Assembly (NCBI RefSeq): GCF_024662235.1
Contig: NZ_CP096276.1
Location: 3,038,001 to 3,102,000, forward strand
Direction of reading: 5' to 3'
Length of the DNA: 64,000 nt
From: Pimelobacter simplex
Lineage (GTDB): Bacteria > Actinomycetota > Actinomycetes > Propionibacteriales > Nocardioidaceae
The notes under the pieces are model-generated. The model was not told where the DNA came from. It worked only from the letters and a program-made list of their open reading frames with translations, and made no database searches. This document shows positions 1 to 8,007 of this stretch, in pieces (positions within the stretch are counted from its first letter, which is position 1; every line of letters starts with the position of its first letter). A program made the translations under genes and the position numbers.

Positions 1-730
1 GGTGGCTGACGCCCTCGGGGTTGAGGACGACGACGGCCTCGCCGGCGAGCGCGCCGTTCTTGGTGGCGCCGAACGAGAGCAGGTCGACGCCGGCGTCGGT
101 CGTGAACTCCCGCACCGGTACGCCGAGCGCCGCGGCCGCATTGGCCAGCCGGGCCCCGTCGAGGTGCAGGCGCAGACCCAGACCGTGCGCGTGGTCGGCG
201 AGCGCCCGGATCTCGCCGGGCGTGTAGAGCGTGCCGAGCTCGGTCGACTGGGTGATCGAGACGACCTGCGGCATCGCGCGGTGCTCGTCGTCGAAGCCCC
301 AGGCCTGCCGGTCGACCAGCTCGGGGGTGAGCTTGCCGTCGGGGGTCGCCACGGTGTGCAGCTTGAGCCCGCCCATCCGCTCGGGGGCGCCGCCCTCGTC
401 GACGTGGATGTGCGCGGACTCGGCGCAGATCACCGCGCCCCACCGGTCGGTGAGCGCCTGGAGGCCGACGACGTTGGCGCCGGTCCCGTTGAACACCGGG
501 TAGGCCTCGACGCCCGGGCCGAACAGCCCGGCCATGATCGTCTGGAGGTGCTCGGTGTAGACGTCCTCGCCGTAGGAGACCTGGTGGCCCCCGTTGGCCA
601 GCGCGATCGCGGCCAGCACCTCGGGGTGCGCGCCCGCGTAGTTGTCGCTCGCGAACTGGCGGGCCTCGGGATCGTGCCGCCGCTGCGCGGCGGTGGTCCC
701 GGAGGTGGTCAGGGTCGCGGCGTCAGCCAC
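1..730 (-). CDS. Threonine aldolase family protein, partial (N-terminal 243 residues)
   Basis: PLP-dependent beta-eliminating lyase of the threonine aldolase fold, which cleaves L-threonine or allo-threonine to glycine and acetaldehyde. The gene runs off the left edge. Visible are the N-terminal FASDNYAGAHPEV, the YGEDVYT segment, the cofactor-site LHLDGARLANA and the SFGATKNG motif carrying the Schiff-base lysine. The GTG start at 730 lies inside the upstream SDR gene (22-nt overlap), so translation is probably coupled. It is the last of three co-directional genes (DUF6421, SDR, aldolase). The true substrate could be another beta-hydroxy amino acid. Confidence 0.88.
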   Translation of the reverse strand, partial: MADAATLTTSGTTAAQRRHDPEARQFASDNYAGAHPEVLAAIALANGGHQVSYGEDVYTEHLQTIMAGLFGPGVEAYPVFNGTGANVVGLQALTDRWGAVICAESAHIHVDEGGAPERMGGLKLHTVATPDGKLTPELVDRQAWGFDDEHRAMPQVVSITQSTELGTLYTPGEIRALADHAHGLGLRLHLDGARLANAAAALGVPVREFTTDAGVDLLSFGATKNGALAGEAVVVLNPEGVSH

Positions 731-1398
731 AGGCGCTCTCCGTTCAGCTCGGCGGTCGGCCGGTCCCACAGACCGGCGATGGTCGCGGCCAGCTCGTCGA
801 CATCGGTGAACCCGGCGAACGCGGCGTCCGGACGGGCCGCCCGCATCGCCTCGTCGACCAGGGCCTTGACCACCACGATCGTAGCGGCGGCCGTCGTGCC
901 GGCCTTGGCGAAGGCATGGCCCAGCGCGAGGGTCCAGGCCTCCGCGGCGGCCTTGGCCGCGGCGTACGCCGCATTGCCCGCGGTCGGCGCGCCCGCACCG
1001 GCCGCGCTGACCACCACGAACCGCCCGGCGGGCGCCGCGGCGAGCGCGTCCTGCGCGGCGAGCGAGGTGTGCTGGAGGGTGCGGACGAGCAGCGGCTCGA
1101 GCACCGCCCAGTGGTCGAGCGCCTCGGCGGTGAGCCCCTTGCCCCCGCGCCAGCCCCCGACGAGGTGGACCATCCCGTCGAGCCGGCCGTGCCGGGCGAC
1201 GACATCGTCGACCCACCCGCGCGTGGCGGCCGCGTCGAGCAGGTCCACCACCGCACGGTCCGTCGCTGCGGTCGCCTGGGCGAGCCGGACCGGGTCGGCG
1301 TCGGCGGCCGCGACCGTGAAGCCGGCCGCGGCGAGCCGTCGTACTGCTGCCTGGCCGGCGGGACCACCGGCCCCGGCGACCGCGACGACGCGGGTCAT
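709..1398 (-). CDS. SDR family NAD(P)-dependent oxidoreductase
   Basis: Short-chain dehydrogenase/reductase of 229 residues. The N-terminal nucleotide-binding loop reads GAGGPAG, a variant of TGxxxGxG, and the catalytic YxxxK appears as YAAAK near residue 148, after the SAAGAGAP segment holding the active-site serine. The ATG overlaps the stop of the DUF6421 gene by 4 nt (ATGA), so the two are probably translationally coupled. The neighbouring threonine aldolase suggests a role in hydroxy-amino-acid metabolism, but the substrate cannot be read from the sequence. Confidence 0.85.
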   Translation of the reverse strand: MTRVVAVAGAGGPAGQAAVRRLAAAGFTVAAADADPVRLAQATAATDRAVVDLLDAAATRGWVDDVVARHGRLDGMVHLVGGWRGGKGLTAEALDHWAVLEPLLVRTLQHTSLAAQDALAAAPAGRFVVVSAAGAGAPTAGNAAYAAAKAAAEAWTLALGHAFAKAGTTAAATIVVVKALVDEAMRAARPDAAFAGFTDVDELAATIAGLWDRPTAELNGERLWLTPRP

Positions 1399-2750
1399 GC
1401 GGCGGCCGTGATGCCGCGGGTCTCGGCGATGACGTTCTTGAGCTTCTTGGCCAGCGCCTCGAAGAACATGCTCAGCGGGAACTCGTCGGGCAGCACGTCG
1501 TCGACCAGCTCACGCGGCAGCTTGGTGAGGTCGAGCGCCTCGGCGCCTCGGGCCCACTTGGATGCCGGGTGCGGCGCGAGGTAGCGGCTGACCAGCTCGT
1601 AGCCGGCCTGCCAGTGCACGAGCTTGGGCCGGTCGATGCCGTCGCGGTAGAGGTCCTCGATCTCGGTGCACAGCGCGTTGGTCACCTGGGGCGCGAGGTC
1701 CCAGTCGATGCGCAGCTTGTTGTCGGTCCAGCGCAGCGCGTCGTGCTGGTGCAGGTAGGCGAAGAGCAGCTGGCCGCCGAGGCCGTCGTAGTTGCGGGTG
1801 CGCGTGCCGGTCACCGGGAACCGGAACATCCGGTCGAGCAGGATCGCGTGCTGCACGTCCTTGGCCTGGGCCACGCCCTCGGCCTCGAGCTCGACGGCCG
1901 CCTTGAACGCGGTGAGGTCGCAGCGGAGCTCCTCGAGCCCGTACATCCAGAACGGCTGGCGCTGCTTGATCATGAACGGGTCGAACGGCAGGTCACCGTG
2001 GCTGTGGGTGCGGTCGTGGACCATGTCCCAGAGCACGAACGCGTCCTGGCTGCGCTGCTGGTCGTCGATCAGGTCGCGCACCTCGTCGGGCACCTCGACC
2101 CCGAGCAGGTCCACGGCCGCCTCGCTGACCCGGCGGAAGCGCGCCGCCTCGCGGTCGCAGAAGATCGCACCCCAGCTGAACCGGTCCGGCACCTCGCGCA
2201 CGGCGACCGTCTCGGGGAAGAGCACCGCCGAGTTGGTGTCGTAGCCGCTGGTGAAGTCGTCGAAGGTGATCCCGCAGAACAGCGGGTTGTCGTAGCGCGT
2301 CGCCTCGAGCTCGGCCAGCCAGTCGGGCCAGACCATCGTGAAGACGACGGCCTCCAGGTTGCGGTCGGGGTTGCCGTTCTGGGTGTACATCGGGAACACG
2401 ACCAGGTGCCGGCGCCCGTCGGTACGCTCCCGGGCCGGCTCGAACGCCATCAGCGAGTCGAGGAAGTCGGGCACCCCGAACCCACCCTCGGCCCACCGCC
2501 GCAGGTCGGCCCCGAGCGCGCGGTGGTAGGCGGCGTCGTACGGGAGGAGGGGCGAGAGCACCTCGACCGCCTCCACCACCCGGCCGACCGCCGCGGACAC
2601 CGTCTCGCGCGCGGGCGCCTCGGGTGCGTCGAAGTCGATGGACCCGTCGGCGCGCTGCCACGGACGGATCTCCTCGACGGCGTCCTTGAGGGTCCGCCAC
2701 GCCGGCTGGGCGACGAGGGAGTCACGGTCGGTCGAAAGAATCTCCGTCAT
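1395..2750 (-). CDS. DUF6421 family protein
   Basis: Conserved actinobacterial protein of unknown function, 451 residues from the ATG at 2750; a GTCTC-spaced in-frame ATG at 2759 is the alternative. The conserved centre contains HDRTHSHGDLPFDPFMIK, and there is an earlier YTQNGNPDRNLE segment. No signal peptide or membrane segment is seen, so it is likely cytosolic. I recognise the family from the HDRTHSHGDLPFDP signature. It heads a three-gene operon with an SDR and a threonine aldolase behind a strong promoter with a palindromic operator. The histidine- and aspartate-rich core could bind metal, but this is not established. Confidence 0.8.
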   Translation of the reverse strand: MTEILSTDRDSLVAQPAWRTLKDAVEEIRPWQRADGSIDFDAPEAPARETVSAAVGRVVEAVEVLSPLLPYDAAYHRALGADLRRWAEGGFGVPDFLDSLMAFEPARERTDGRRHLVVFPMYTQNGNPDRNLEAVVFTMVWPDWLAELEATRYDNPLFCGITFDDFTSGYDTNSAVLFPETVAVREVPDRFSWGAIFCDREAARFRRVSEAAVDLLGVEVPDEVRDLIDDQQRSQDAFVLWDMVHDRTHSHGDLPFDPFMIKQRQPFWMYGLEELRCDLTAFKAAVELEAEGVAQAKDVQHAILLDRMFRFPVTGTRTRNYDGLGGQLLFAYLHQHDALRWTDNKLRIDWDLAPQVTNALCTEIEDLYRDGIDRPKLVHWQAGYELVSRYLAPHPASKWARGAEALDLTKLPRELVDDVLPDEFPLSMFFEALAKKLKNVIAETRGITAAA

Positions 2751-2757
2751 GAGACCC

Positions 2758-2787
2758 ATTAGACAGGAAATCTTCCTGTCCGTTCAA
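2758..2787 (-). promoter_or_regulatory. Promoter of the DUF6421-SDR-aldolase operon
   Basis: On the minus strand a -35 TTGAAC (2782-2787) and a -10 TCTAAT (2758-2763) are separated by 18 nt. The -10 ends 7 nt before the ATG at 2750, so the transcript may be leaderless. Confidence 0.6.
2762..2780. promoter_or_regulatory. Perfect 19-bp palindrome, probable operator
   Basis: GACAGGAA and TTCCTGTC are exact inverted repeats around a 3-nt centre. The palindrome fills the spacer between the -35 and -10 boxes, a standard position for a repressor or MerR-type activator site. No regulator gene lies next to it in the window. Confidence 0.6.
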
Positions 2788-2801
2788 CTCCTGTGCGGGT
2801 T

Positions 2802-3254
2802 CTAGCTGGTCATCGACATCGCGAAGACGGCGAAGACGAGCACGAGGAGCGCGAAGGGCGCGAGCGCACCCCAGCGGACCGCCCGCGCAGCCGGTCGGCC
2901 CCACCGCCGCCGTACGAGGGCCGCGACGAGGACCGACAGGGCGAGCGGCGCGAGCGTGAGCGGGAGCCACGGCGTCCCCTCGTCCAGGAAGTCGTCGCGG
3001 TCGACCACGAAGCGCAGGGCCGCGAGGTTGAGCGCCGTACTGAGGAGGAAGCAGGCGACCACCCGGGGCCGGCCGCCTGCCCGCCGGCCGGGCGTCGTAC
3101 CGGTGGCGGGGATGGGCGACCCCGTCACCGAGAAGTCGCCGACCTCGATCCCGTGGGTCCCGTCGGCCCGCACGGGCGCCTCGATCTTTCCCTTGGTGAC
3201 GCGCACCTTCTGCGCCTGCTCCCACAACGACGAGCCCCAGCCGGTGTTGGACAC
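2802..3254 (-). CDS. Hypothetical membrane protein
   Basis: 150 residues from a GTG start with a good GAGGAGG ribosome-binding site 6-7 nt upstream. A polar N-terminal 60 residues (MSNTGWGSSLWEQAQKVRV, probably cytoplasmic) is followed by three hydrophobic stretches near residues 65-85, 94-112 and 125-146. No family was recognised. It stands alone between the divergent secreted-protein gene at 3362 and the DUF6421 operon. Confidence 0.7.
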   Translation of the reverse strand: MSNTGWGSSLWEQAQKVRVTKGKIEAPVRADGTHGIEVGDFSVTGSPIPATGTTPGRRAGGRPRVVACFLLSTALNLAALRFVVDRDDFLDEGTPWLPLTLAPLALSVLVAALVRRRWGRPAARAVRWGALAPFALLVLVFAVFAMSMTS

Positions 3255-3348
3255 GCCGCCTCCTCGTTCACCTCAGGACGATGCTGCTCCCGCTCCCCCA
3301 GCGTAGGCGCCGCCCGCCGATCCAGCCGGGAGACGCGGACCGCAGTGT

Positions 3349-3354
3349 TAGCGT
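3349..3354 (+). promoter_or_regulatory. -10 box of the secreted-protein gene, leaderless type
   Basis: TAGCGT lies 7 nt before the ATG at 3362, and no Shine-Dalgarno sequence is present. Confidence 0.5.
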
Positions 3355-3361
3355 GCTGGCC

Positions 3362-3871
3362 ATGCGCGCCATCGCTCGGGCCCTCACCGTGCTCCTCCTC
3401 GCCCTCGGTCTCCTGCTCACCGCCTCCCCCACTCCGGTCCACGCCGCCGGCACCCCCGGGTCCGTCGCCGTCGCCGAGCGGGCCAAGGCCAAGAGCCCGG
3501 ACGGCACCTACCGCGGCGCCGAGACGCCCACCGAGCCCAACCCGCTCGACCGGCTCGAGATCAAGTTCAAGGTCGCCAAGAACGGCCGCGTGATCAAGAA
3601 GTGGATCGTCACGATGAACGTGATCTGCGGCCTCGACGTCCGGCTCATCGCGCAGTCCATGCCCACGATGAAGGTCAAGGAGAACGGCCGCTTCAACCGC
3701 GTCTACGCGGGCACCCTGGCCAACGGCACGCAGTACCGCCTCCAGGCCACCGGCAAGCTCGTCGCCAAGAAGCGCAAGGTCACCCAGGGCACGTTCTCCT
3801 ACAAGGTCGGCGCATGCCAGCGCGGCACCAGCACCCCCCTGCGCTGGGCAGGCAAGCGCGTCTCCCGCTGA
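3362..3871 (+). CDS. Hypothetical secreted protein
   Basis: 169 residues. The N-terminus is a clear Sec signal peptide (Arg-rich start, Leu-rich core, VHAAG cleavage region near residue 28). The mature part is rich in Lys and Val and looks like one beta-sandwich domain with two cysteines (VICGLDV and VGACQRG) that may form a disulfide. The family is unknown; similar small all-beta exported proteins are common in actinobacteria. It is followed after 11 nt by a DUF805 membrane protein, with which it may be co-transcribed. Confidence 0.7.
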   Translation: MRAIARALTVLLLALGLLLTASPTPVHAAGTPGSVAVAERAKAKSPDGTYRGAETPTEPNPLDRLEIKFKVAKNGRVIKKWIVTMNVICGLDVRLIAQSMPTMKVKENGRFNRVYAGTLANGTQYRLQATGKLVAKKRKVTQGTFSYKVGACQRGTSTPLRWAGKRVSR

Positions 3872-3882
3872 CCAGAGGCCCG

Positions 3883-4236
3883 ATGGGTCCGACCGAGGCC
3901 GTCACCACGGGCCTCAGCACGAAGTACTACGCCTTCACCGGCCGCGCCCGCCGCAGCGAGTTCTGGTGGTTCCAGCTGGCCGTCACCATCGCCACCAACC
4001 TGACCCTGCTCATCCCCGGCACGGTCTCCGACCTGGCCACGGCACTGCTCACCCTCGCCTTGCTGGTCCCCACGACCGCGGTCGCCGTACGGCGGTTGCA
4101 CGACGTGGGCCGCTCCGGCTGGTGGCTCCTGCTCATCCTCGTCCCGGTGCTCGGCCTGATCGCCTTGATCCTCTGGTGGGCCTCACCCGGCGACAACGAG
4201 ACCAACCCCTACGGCCCGCCGCCCGCCGAGCACTAG
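3883..4236 (+). CDS. DUF805 domain-containing membrane protein
   Basis: 117-residue integral membrane protein. It has the DUF805 landmarks: an N-terminal YYAFTGRARRSEFW (the F-x-GRxxRxEFW signature), a central AVRRLHDVGRSGWW motif, and a C-terminal hydrophobic segment followed by polar DNETNPYGPPP. Three to four membrane segments are visible. The function of the family is unknown. The start lies 11 nt after the preceding stop, and the stop overlaps the convergent lipoprotein gene by 4 nt. Confidence 0.85.
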   Translation: MGPTEAVTTGLSTKYYAFTGRARRSEFWWFQLAVTIATNLTLLIPGTVSDLATALLTLALLVPTTAVAVRRLHDVGRSGWWLLLILVPVLGLIALILWWASPGDNETNPYGPPPAEH

Positions 4237-4634
4237 CCCTCGGGTAGCCCGGCGTCCTGGAGGGCCCGCCGGAGCATCCCGCCGACCACGGGCAGCTCGG
4301 GGCACCGGGCGTCGTTCTTGATGTCGAGCACCAGCTGCTCGCCAGCGAAGGTGACGTACGTGATCCCCGTGGCGGGGTCCCAGGACAGGTCCGGCGCCTC
4401 CTCCGGCGGTGGCGCCCACCCGGCCTCGATCAGCTCGGCGCACGACTGGACGTCGACGACGCCCGCTGTCCCCGTCGTCGCTCCCCCCGTGGCCGGCGAT
4501 CCGGGAGCGGCCGGCGCCCCACGGTCGGGGCCACTGCCGGTGCCACATCCCACCAGCAGGAGGACCGCCCCGAGGACGACGCCGGTCGGTCGGATCGCCT
4601 GCCCTCCTTCGGAACCACTGAGCCGAGAACTCAT
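4233..4634 (-). CDS. Hypothetical lipoprotein
   Basis: 133 residues from the ATG at 4634; a longer in-frame extension to 4781 would run through the tRNA terminator and bury the signal peptide, so it was rejected. The signal peptide ends in the lipobox LLVGC, giving an acylated N-terminal cysteine, followed by a Gly/Pro/Ser-rich linker and a small domain with two more cysteines. Family unknown. The 3' end overlaps the DUF805 gene on the other strand by 4 nt. Confidence 0.7.
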   Translation of the reverse strand: MSSRLSGSEGGQAIRPTGVVLGAVLLLVGCGTGSGPDRGAPAAPGSPATGGATTGTAGVVDVQSCAELIEAGWAPPPEEAPDLSWDPATGITYVTFAGEQLVLDIKNDARCPELPVVGGMLRRALQDAGLPEG

Positions 4635-4744
4635 GGAGTCAGGCTCATCTGTGCTGGCGACACCGGGCAACACCGGGTCGGCCCTGGTGCGCGAATCGCC
4701 GGTTCCCGGCTCGCTAGCCGCTGCCCCTGAGCCGAAAAAGCACG

Positions 4745-4774
4745 AGAGCCCGGCCGCTTCAGCGGCCGGGCTCT
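4745..4774 (-). terminator. Intrinsic terminator of tRNA-Ala
   Basis: A perfect 13-bp stem (AGAGCCCGGCCGC with its complement) has a 4-nt loop. On the minus strand it is followed after 5 nt by TTTTT. It lies 11 nt downstream of the tRNA 3' end. Confidence 0.8.
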
Positions 4775-4785
4775 TCGTCATCCGG

Positions 4786-4858
4786 TGGAGGTGAGGGGAC
4801 TCGAACCCCTGACCCCCTGCATGCCATGCAGGTGCGCTACCAGCTGCGCCACACCCCC
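4786..4858 (-). tRNA. tRNA-Ala (anticodon GGC)
   Basis: 73-nt tRNA. The acceptor stem pairs GGGGGTG with CACCTCC, followed by discriminator A. The anticodon stem CCTGC/GCAGG carries the loop ATGGCAT with GGC at positions 34-36. The T arm reads GGGGTTCGAGTCCCC. The genome encodes only ACC at the 3' end, so the CCA tail must be completed enzymatically. It has its own promoter and terminator. Its place beside the phosphatase, rsfS and nadD genes is a familiar actinobacterial arrangement. Confidence 0.96.
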
Positions 4859-4897
4859 GGGGTCATCGCCGCGCCCTGGGGCGAAGCAACGACCGGA

Positions 4898-4928
4898 ATA
4901 CTAGCCAAAGGATCCCCGCGAGGTGAAA
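4898..4928 (-). promoter_or_regulatory. Promoter of tRNA-Ala
   Basis: On the minus strand a TAGTAT -10 (4898-4903) has a TTCACC/TTTCAC -35-like element 18-19 nt upstream. It is placed about 40 nt before the mature tRNA 5' end. Confidence 0.5.
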
Positions 4929-4938
4929 TCGGGGTGCC

Positions 4939-5550
4939 TCACAGGTTGTACGACGCCAGCGCCCACTCCCCCGAGGGCCGCTGGTCGAGCACGACGCGGC
5001 CGCAGTTGCCGAGGCCGCGCAGGTCCTGGGCGACGGTGAGGGGCCAGCCGAGGAAGCGGACCAGGCCGACGCGGGTGGCGGCGCCGTGGGAGACGGCAAC
5101 GCCGGTCTCGCCGGGGGCGAGGGCGGTGGCGAGGTCGGTGAGGGCGGCGGCGTAGCGGGTGGCGACCTGGTCGGCGGTCTCGGCGCCGGGGATGTCGTCC
5201 CACTCGCCGAGGCGGAAGCGGGTGAGGGCGTGGCCGTCGGTGGCGCCGAGCTCGGCGTGGGTCAGGCCCTGGTAGTCGCCGAGGTGGAACTCCCGCAGCC
5301 GCGCGTCGTACGACGGCACGAGCCCGGCTTCCTTGGCGATCTCCTCGGCGGTGGACCGGGCCCGGGCGAGGTCGCTGGACCACACCAGGGCCGGCGGCAG
5401 CGCGGCCACGAGGGGCGCGACGGTGCGGGCCTGCTCGAGGCCGACCTCGTCGAGCTCGACGTCGGTCTGGCCCTGGATGCGCAGCGCGGCGTTCCAGGCG
5501 GTCCGGCCGTGCCGGACCAGCACGAGGCGGCGGTCGGGCGCGACCGTCAC
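4939..5550 (-). CDS. Histidine phosphatase family protein
   Basis: 203-residue phosphoglycerate-mutase-like phosphatase. The N-terminal LVRHGRTAWN gives the catalytic histidine near residue 14, SSDLARARSTAE carries the second phosphate-pocket arginine, the acidic region is REFHLGDYQGL, and the second catalytic histidine lies in VSHGAATR. GTG start, 2 nt after the rsfS stop, so it is the last gene of the nadD-rsfS operon. The substrate is uncertain; members act on sugar phosphates, nucleotides or phosphoproteins. A housekeeping role is likely given its operon. Confidence 0.88.
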   Translation of the reverse strand: MTVAPDRRLVLVRHGRTAWNAALRIQGQTDVELDEVGLEQARTVAPLVAALPPALVWSSDLARARSTAEEIAKEAGLVPSYDARLREFHLGDYQGLTHAELGATDGHALTRFRLGEWDDIPGAETADQVATRYAAALTDLATALAPGETGVAVSHGAATRVGLVRFLGWPLTVAQDLRGLGNCGRVVLDQRPSGEWALASYNL

Positions 5551-5552
5551 GC

Positions 5553-5951
5553 TCAGTCCTCGGCCGGTGCGGCGGGAGCGGTGGGCCCGTTGATCTCGGC
5601 CGGGAGGTCGATGACCGGGCAGTCACGCCAGAGCCGCTCGAGGGCGTAGAACTCGCGCTCCTCGGCGTGCTGGACGTGGATCACGACGTCGCCGTAGTCC
5701 AGGAGCACCCAGCGGCCGTCGCGGTGGCCCTCGCGGCGGATCGGCTTGGCGTCGAGCTCGCGGAGCTTGTCCTCGATCTCCTCGACGATGGCGCGGACCT
5801 GGCGGTCGTTGGCGCCCGAGGCGAGCAGGAAGGCGTCGGTGATGGCGAGCTGCTCGCTGACGTCGAAGGCGAGCTGGTCGGTCGCGAGCTTGTCGGCGGC
5901 GGCGAGGGCCGCGGTCCGGACGAGGGTCACGGCGTGGTCGGTGGCGGTCAT
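5553..5951 (-). CDS. rsfS: Ribosome silencing factor RsfS
   Basis: 132-residue RsfS/Iojap protein, which binds ribosomal protein uL14 and blocks subunit joining when nutrients are scarce. Family features visible are [17 protein letters not shown], the [20 protein letters not shown] block and the C-terminal ERLWRDCP. The ATG overlaps the nadD stop by 4 nt (ATGA), the usual nadD-rsfS coupling. Length is normal for the family. Confidence 0.95.
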   Translation of the reverse strand: MTATDHAVTLVRTAALAAADKLATDQLAFDVSEQLAITDAFLLASGANDRQVRAIVEEIEDKLRELDAKPIRREGHRDGRWVLLDYGDVVIHVQHAEEREFYALERLWRDCPVIDLPAEINGPTAPAAPAED

Positions 5952-6598
5952 TGTTCTCCGGTCGAGTGGGTGGCGGGGTAGAGCCCGTGCTTGGTGATGT
6001 ACTGGACGACGCCGTCGGGCACGAGGTACCAGACGGGCTGGCCCGCCCGCTGCCGCTGCCGACAGTCGGTCGACGAGATCGCCAGCGCGGGGATCTCCAC
6101 CATGGTCACCCGGTCGTGCGGAATTCGCGCAAGTGTCGCGGGGTCCATCTCCGAGCCGGGCCGGGTGCAGCCGACGAAATGGGCCAGGGCGAACAGCTCG
6201 TCGGCGTCGCGCCAGCTGAAGATGTCGGTGAGCGCGTCGGCGCCGGTGATGAAGTACAGGTCGGCGTCCGGCCGCTCCGCGCGCAGGTCGCGCAACGTGT
6301 CGATCGTGTACGTCGGCCCGTCCCGGTCGATGTCGACGCGGCTGACGGTGAACCGCGGGTTGGCCGCCGTGGCGACCACGGTCATCAGGTACCGGTGCTC
6401 AGCCGGCGAGACCTGACGGTCCGCCTTCTGCCACGGCTGGCCGGTCGGCACGAAGACGACCTCGTCGAGGTCGAACCAGCCCTGGACCTCGGACGCGGCC
6501 ACCAGGTGACCGTGGTGGATGGGGTCGAACGTGCCGCCCATCACCCCGATCCGGGTACGACGGCCGGCGGCCGGCCCGGCGGATGCCGACCCCGTCAC
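5948..6598 (-). CDS. nadD: Nicotinate-nucleotide adenylyltransferase
   Basis: Transfers AMP from ATP to nicotinate mononucleotide, forming deamido-NAD in NAD biosynthesis. 216 residues. The nucleotidyltransferase signature [11 protein letters not shown] lies at residues 21-31, and the second conserved site is ISSTDCR near residue 180. The start is a GTG at 6598, which adds about 16 variable residues before the Rossmann strand; an internal start is possible. It lies 7 nt downstream of a small membrane-protein gene and is coupled to rsfS. Confidence 0.95.
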   Translation of the reverse strand: MTGSASAGPAAGRRTRIGVMGGTFDPIHHGHLVAASEVQGWFDLDEVVFVPTGQPWQKADRQVSPAEHRYLMTVVATAANPRFTVSRVDIDRDGPTYTIDTLRDLRAERPDADLYFITGADALTDIFSWRDADELFALAHFVGCTRPGSEMDPATLARIPHDRVTMVEIPALAISSTDCRQRQRAGQPVWYLVPDGVVQYITKHGLYPATHSTGEQ

Positions 6599-6605
6599 GA
6601 GAGGC

Positions 6606-6770
6606 TCAGCTGTGGTCGCGGCCGCCGCCGAACCACACCAGTCCGAGCAGCAGGAACAGGAGGAAGGCCAGCACGGCGCCGCCGATGTACCACGGGTTCA
6701 CGGCGGGCTCGCCGTGCTCCTCCGCGGCGCGGACGGCGAGGACGGCGGCCTGGCTGATCTGGCTGAGCAT
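6606..6770 (-). CDS. Small single-pass membrane protein
   Basis: 54 residues: a polar amphipathic N-terminal half ([20 protein letters not shown]) followed by one transmembrane helix, roughly residues 29-48, and a short basic-acidic tail GGGRDHS. The start is supported by a TACGAT box 6 nt upstream. It probably heads the nadD-rsfS-phosphatase transcript. Function unknown. Confidence 0.65.
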   Translation of the reverse strand: MLSQISQAAVLAVRAAEEHGEPAVNPWYIGGAVLAFLLFLLLGLVWFGGGRDHS

Positions 6771-6776
6771 GGGCGC

Positions 6777-6782
6777 ATCGTA
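6777..6782 (-). promoter_or_regulatory. -10 box of the nadD operon, leaderless type
   Basis: TACGAT on the minus strand lies 6 nt before the ATG at 6770. Confidence 0.5.
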
Positions 6783-6811
6783 TCCAACCCCGGCCGGGGC
6801 CCGCGCACTCC

Positions 6812-7273
6812 CTAGTGGATCGCGAAGTCCACGCCGAGGAAGAGCAGCGTGAAGCGGATGGTGCGGCCCACGAACACGGTGGGCACGAAGGCCCACATCG
6901 GCATCTTGAGGATGCCGCCGATGGCCGCCATGGCCAGCAGCGGCGGGATGCCGACGGAGGCGGCGAGGAACATGATGGCCGCGGCGTACCAGGGGCGGCC
7001 CTGCATGCGGCCCATCCACTTGTCGTAGCTGGCCTTGATCTTGGGCCCGGAGAGCTTCTTCTGGGCCCACTTCGACTCCGAGCCGCGGCGGGCGGCCTCG
7101 TAGACGATCACCTTGCCGACGGTGGCACCGGCGCCGGCGGCGATCCCGAGCGAGATCGCGGCGGCGGTGCCACCCTCGGCGGCACCGGCACCGAGGATGT
7201 AGACCTCGATCGGCAGGAACGGGAGCAGGGCGGACGCGATGCTGAAGGCAAACGTCGTCAGCCACAGGATCAT
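6812..7273 (-). CDS. VTT/DedA-like small membrane protein
   Basis: 153-residue membrane protein with an N-terminal hydrophobic helix, a Gly/Ala-rich segment GIAAGAGATVGKVIVYEAAR resembling the re-entrant region of DedA/VTT proteins, and two to three C-terminal helices with a GRTIRF motif. DedA proteins move lipid carriers or ions across the membrane. The ATG overlaps the preceding CDP-alcohol phosphatidyltransferase stop by 4 nt, so a shared role in phospholipid handling is reasonable. Family assignment is moderate. Confidence 0.65.
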   Translation of the reverse strand: MILWLTTFAFSIASALLPFLPIEVYILGAGAAEGGTAAAISLGIAAGAGATVGKVIVYEAARRGSESKWAQKKLSGPKIKASYDKWMGRMQGRPWYAAAIMFLAASVGIPPLLAMAAIGGILKMPMWAFVPTVFVGRTIRFTLLFLGVDFAIH

Positions 7274-7932
7274 GCCGCCGCAGCCTTCCCGTTCACGTCG
7301 GTGCGCTCCGGCACGGGGACGCCGAGCTGGAGCAGCCAGCGCAGCGAGACGCACTTGAGCACCAGCAGCCCGATCGCGATGATCGTGCCGAGCCAGACCC
7401 AGCCGGTGACGAGCAGGATGACCGCGAAGGCCCCGGAGTTGGCGGCCTTGCCGACGCGCGACCAGTTCCAGAGGTAGATCCGGCGGTCGATCACGTGGAA
7501 GTAGTTGGGGCTGCGGATCGGCCAGGCGAGGAAGGCCAGCGACAGGTACATGTCGATGACCATGAACTCGAAGAGGTAGATCGCGATCGGGATGCCGATC
7601 CACGTCATCGGCTCGTCACTGATCCACCCGCCGGGCTGGAGCCAGATCAGGCCGACGTAGAGCGCGCCGCAGCTGAGCCGGTCGCACATCATGTCGACGA
7701 CCGCGCCCATCCGGGTCTCGCAGTCGCGCCAGCGCGCCCACTCGCCGTCGATGCTGTCACCGACCCAGTAGGTCACCAGGCCGATCACGATCCAGGTCAG
7801 GCTCTCGTCGTACGCCGCCCAGACCGCGATCGCGAGGGTGATGACGGTACGGACGAACGTGATGATCGTGGCTCCGGTGAAGAGCCGTTCGTCGGACGGA
7901 TCGGCGTAGATCCGGTCCGGGGAGCCTGCCAT
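7270..7932 (-). CDS. CDP-alcohol phosphatidyltransferase family protein
   Basis: 220-residue membrane enzyme that transfers a phosphatidyl group from a CDP-linked lipid to an alcohol. The full catalytic motif D-x2-DG-x2-AR-x8-G-x3-D-x3-D is intact as DSIDGEWAR followed by GAVVDMMCD (about residues 59-84). Several hydrophobic helices surround it. The acceptor (glycerol phosphate, inositol phosphate or other) cannot be read from the sequence. First gene of a two-gene unit with the VTT-like protein. Confidence 0.9.
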   Translation of the reverse strand: MAGSPDRIYADPSDERLFTGATIITFVRTVITLAIAVWAAYDESLTWIVIGLVTYWVGDSIDGEWARWRDCETRMGAVVDMMCDRLSCGALYVGLIWLQPGGWISDEPMTWIGIPIAIYLFEFMVIDMYLSLAFLAWPIRSPNYFHVIDRRIYLWNWSRVGKAANSGAFAVILLVTGWVWLGTIIAIGLLVLKCVSLRWLLQLGVPVPERTDVNGKAAAA

Positions 7933-7938
7933 GGGCGC

Positions 7939-7944
7939 AACCTA
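7939..7944 (-). promoter_or_regulatory. -10 box, leaderless type
   Basis: TAGGTT on the minus strand lies 6 nt before the ATG of the phosphatidyltransferase gene at 7932. Confidence 0.55.
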
Positions 7945-8007
7945 TCGCGGGACCCTCGCGGATCCGGGTATCGGGAGGTGAACGGGGAGGAACGGGGTGC
8001 GACGCCG

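Noticed and set aside
4635..4781. Upstream extension of the lipoprotein at 4233-4634
   Set aside because: The longer frame would run through the tRNA terminator and place about 50 residues before the signal peptide.
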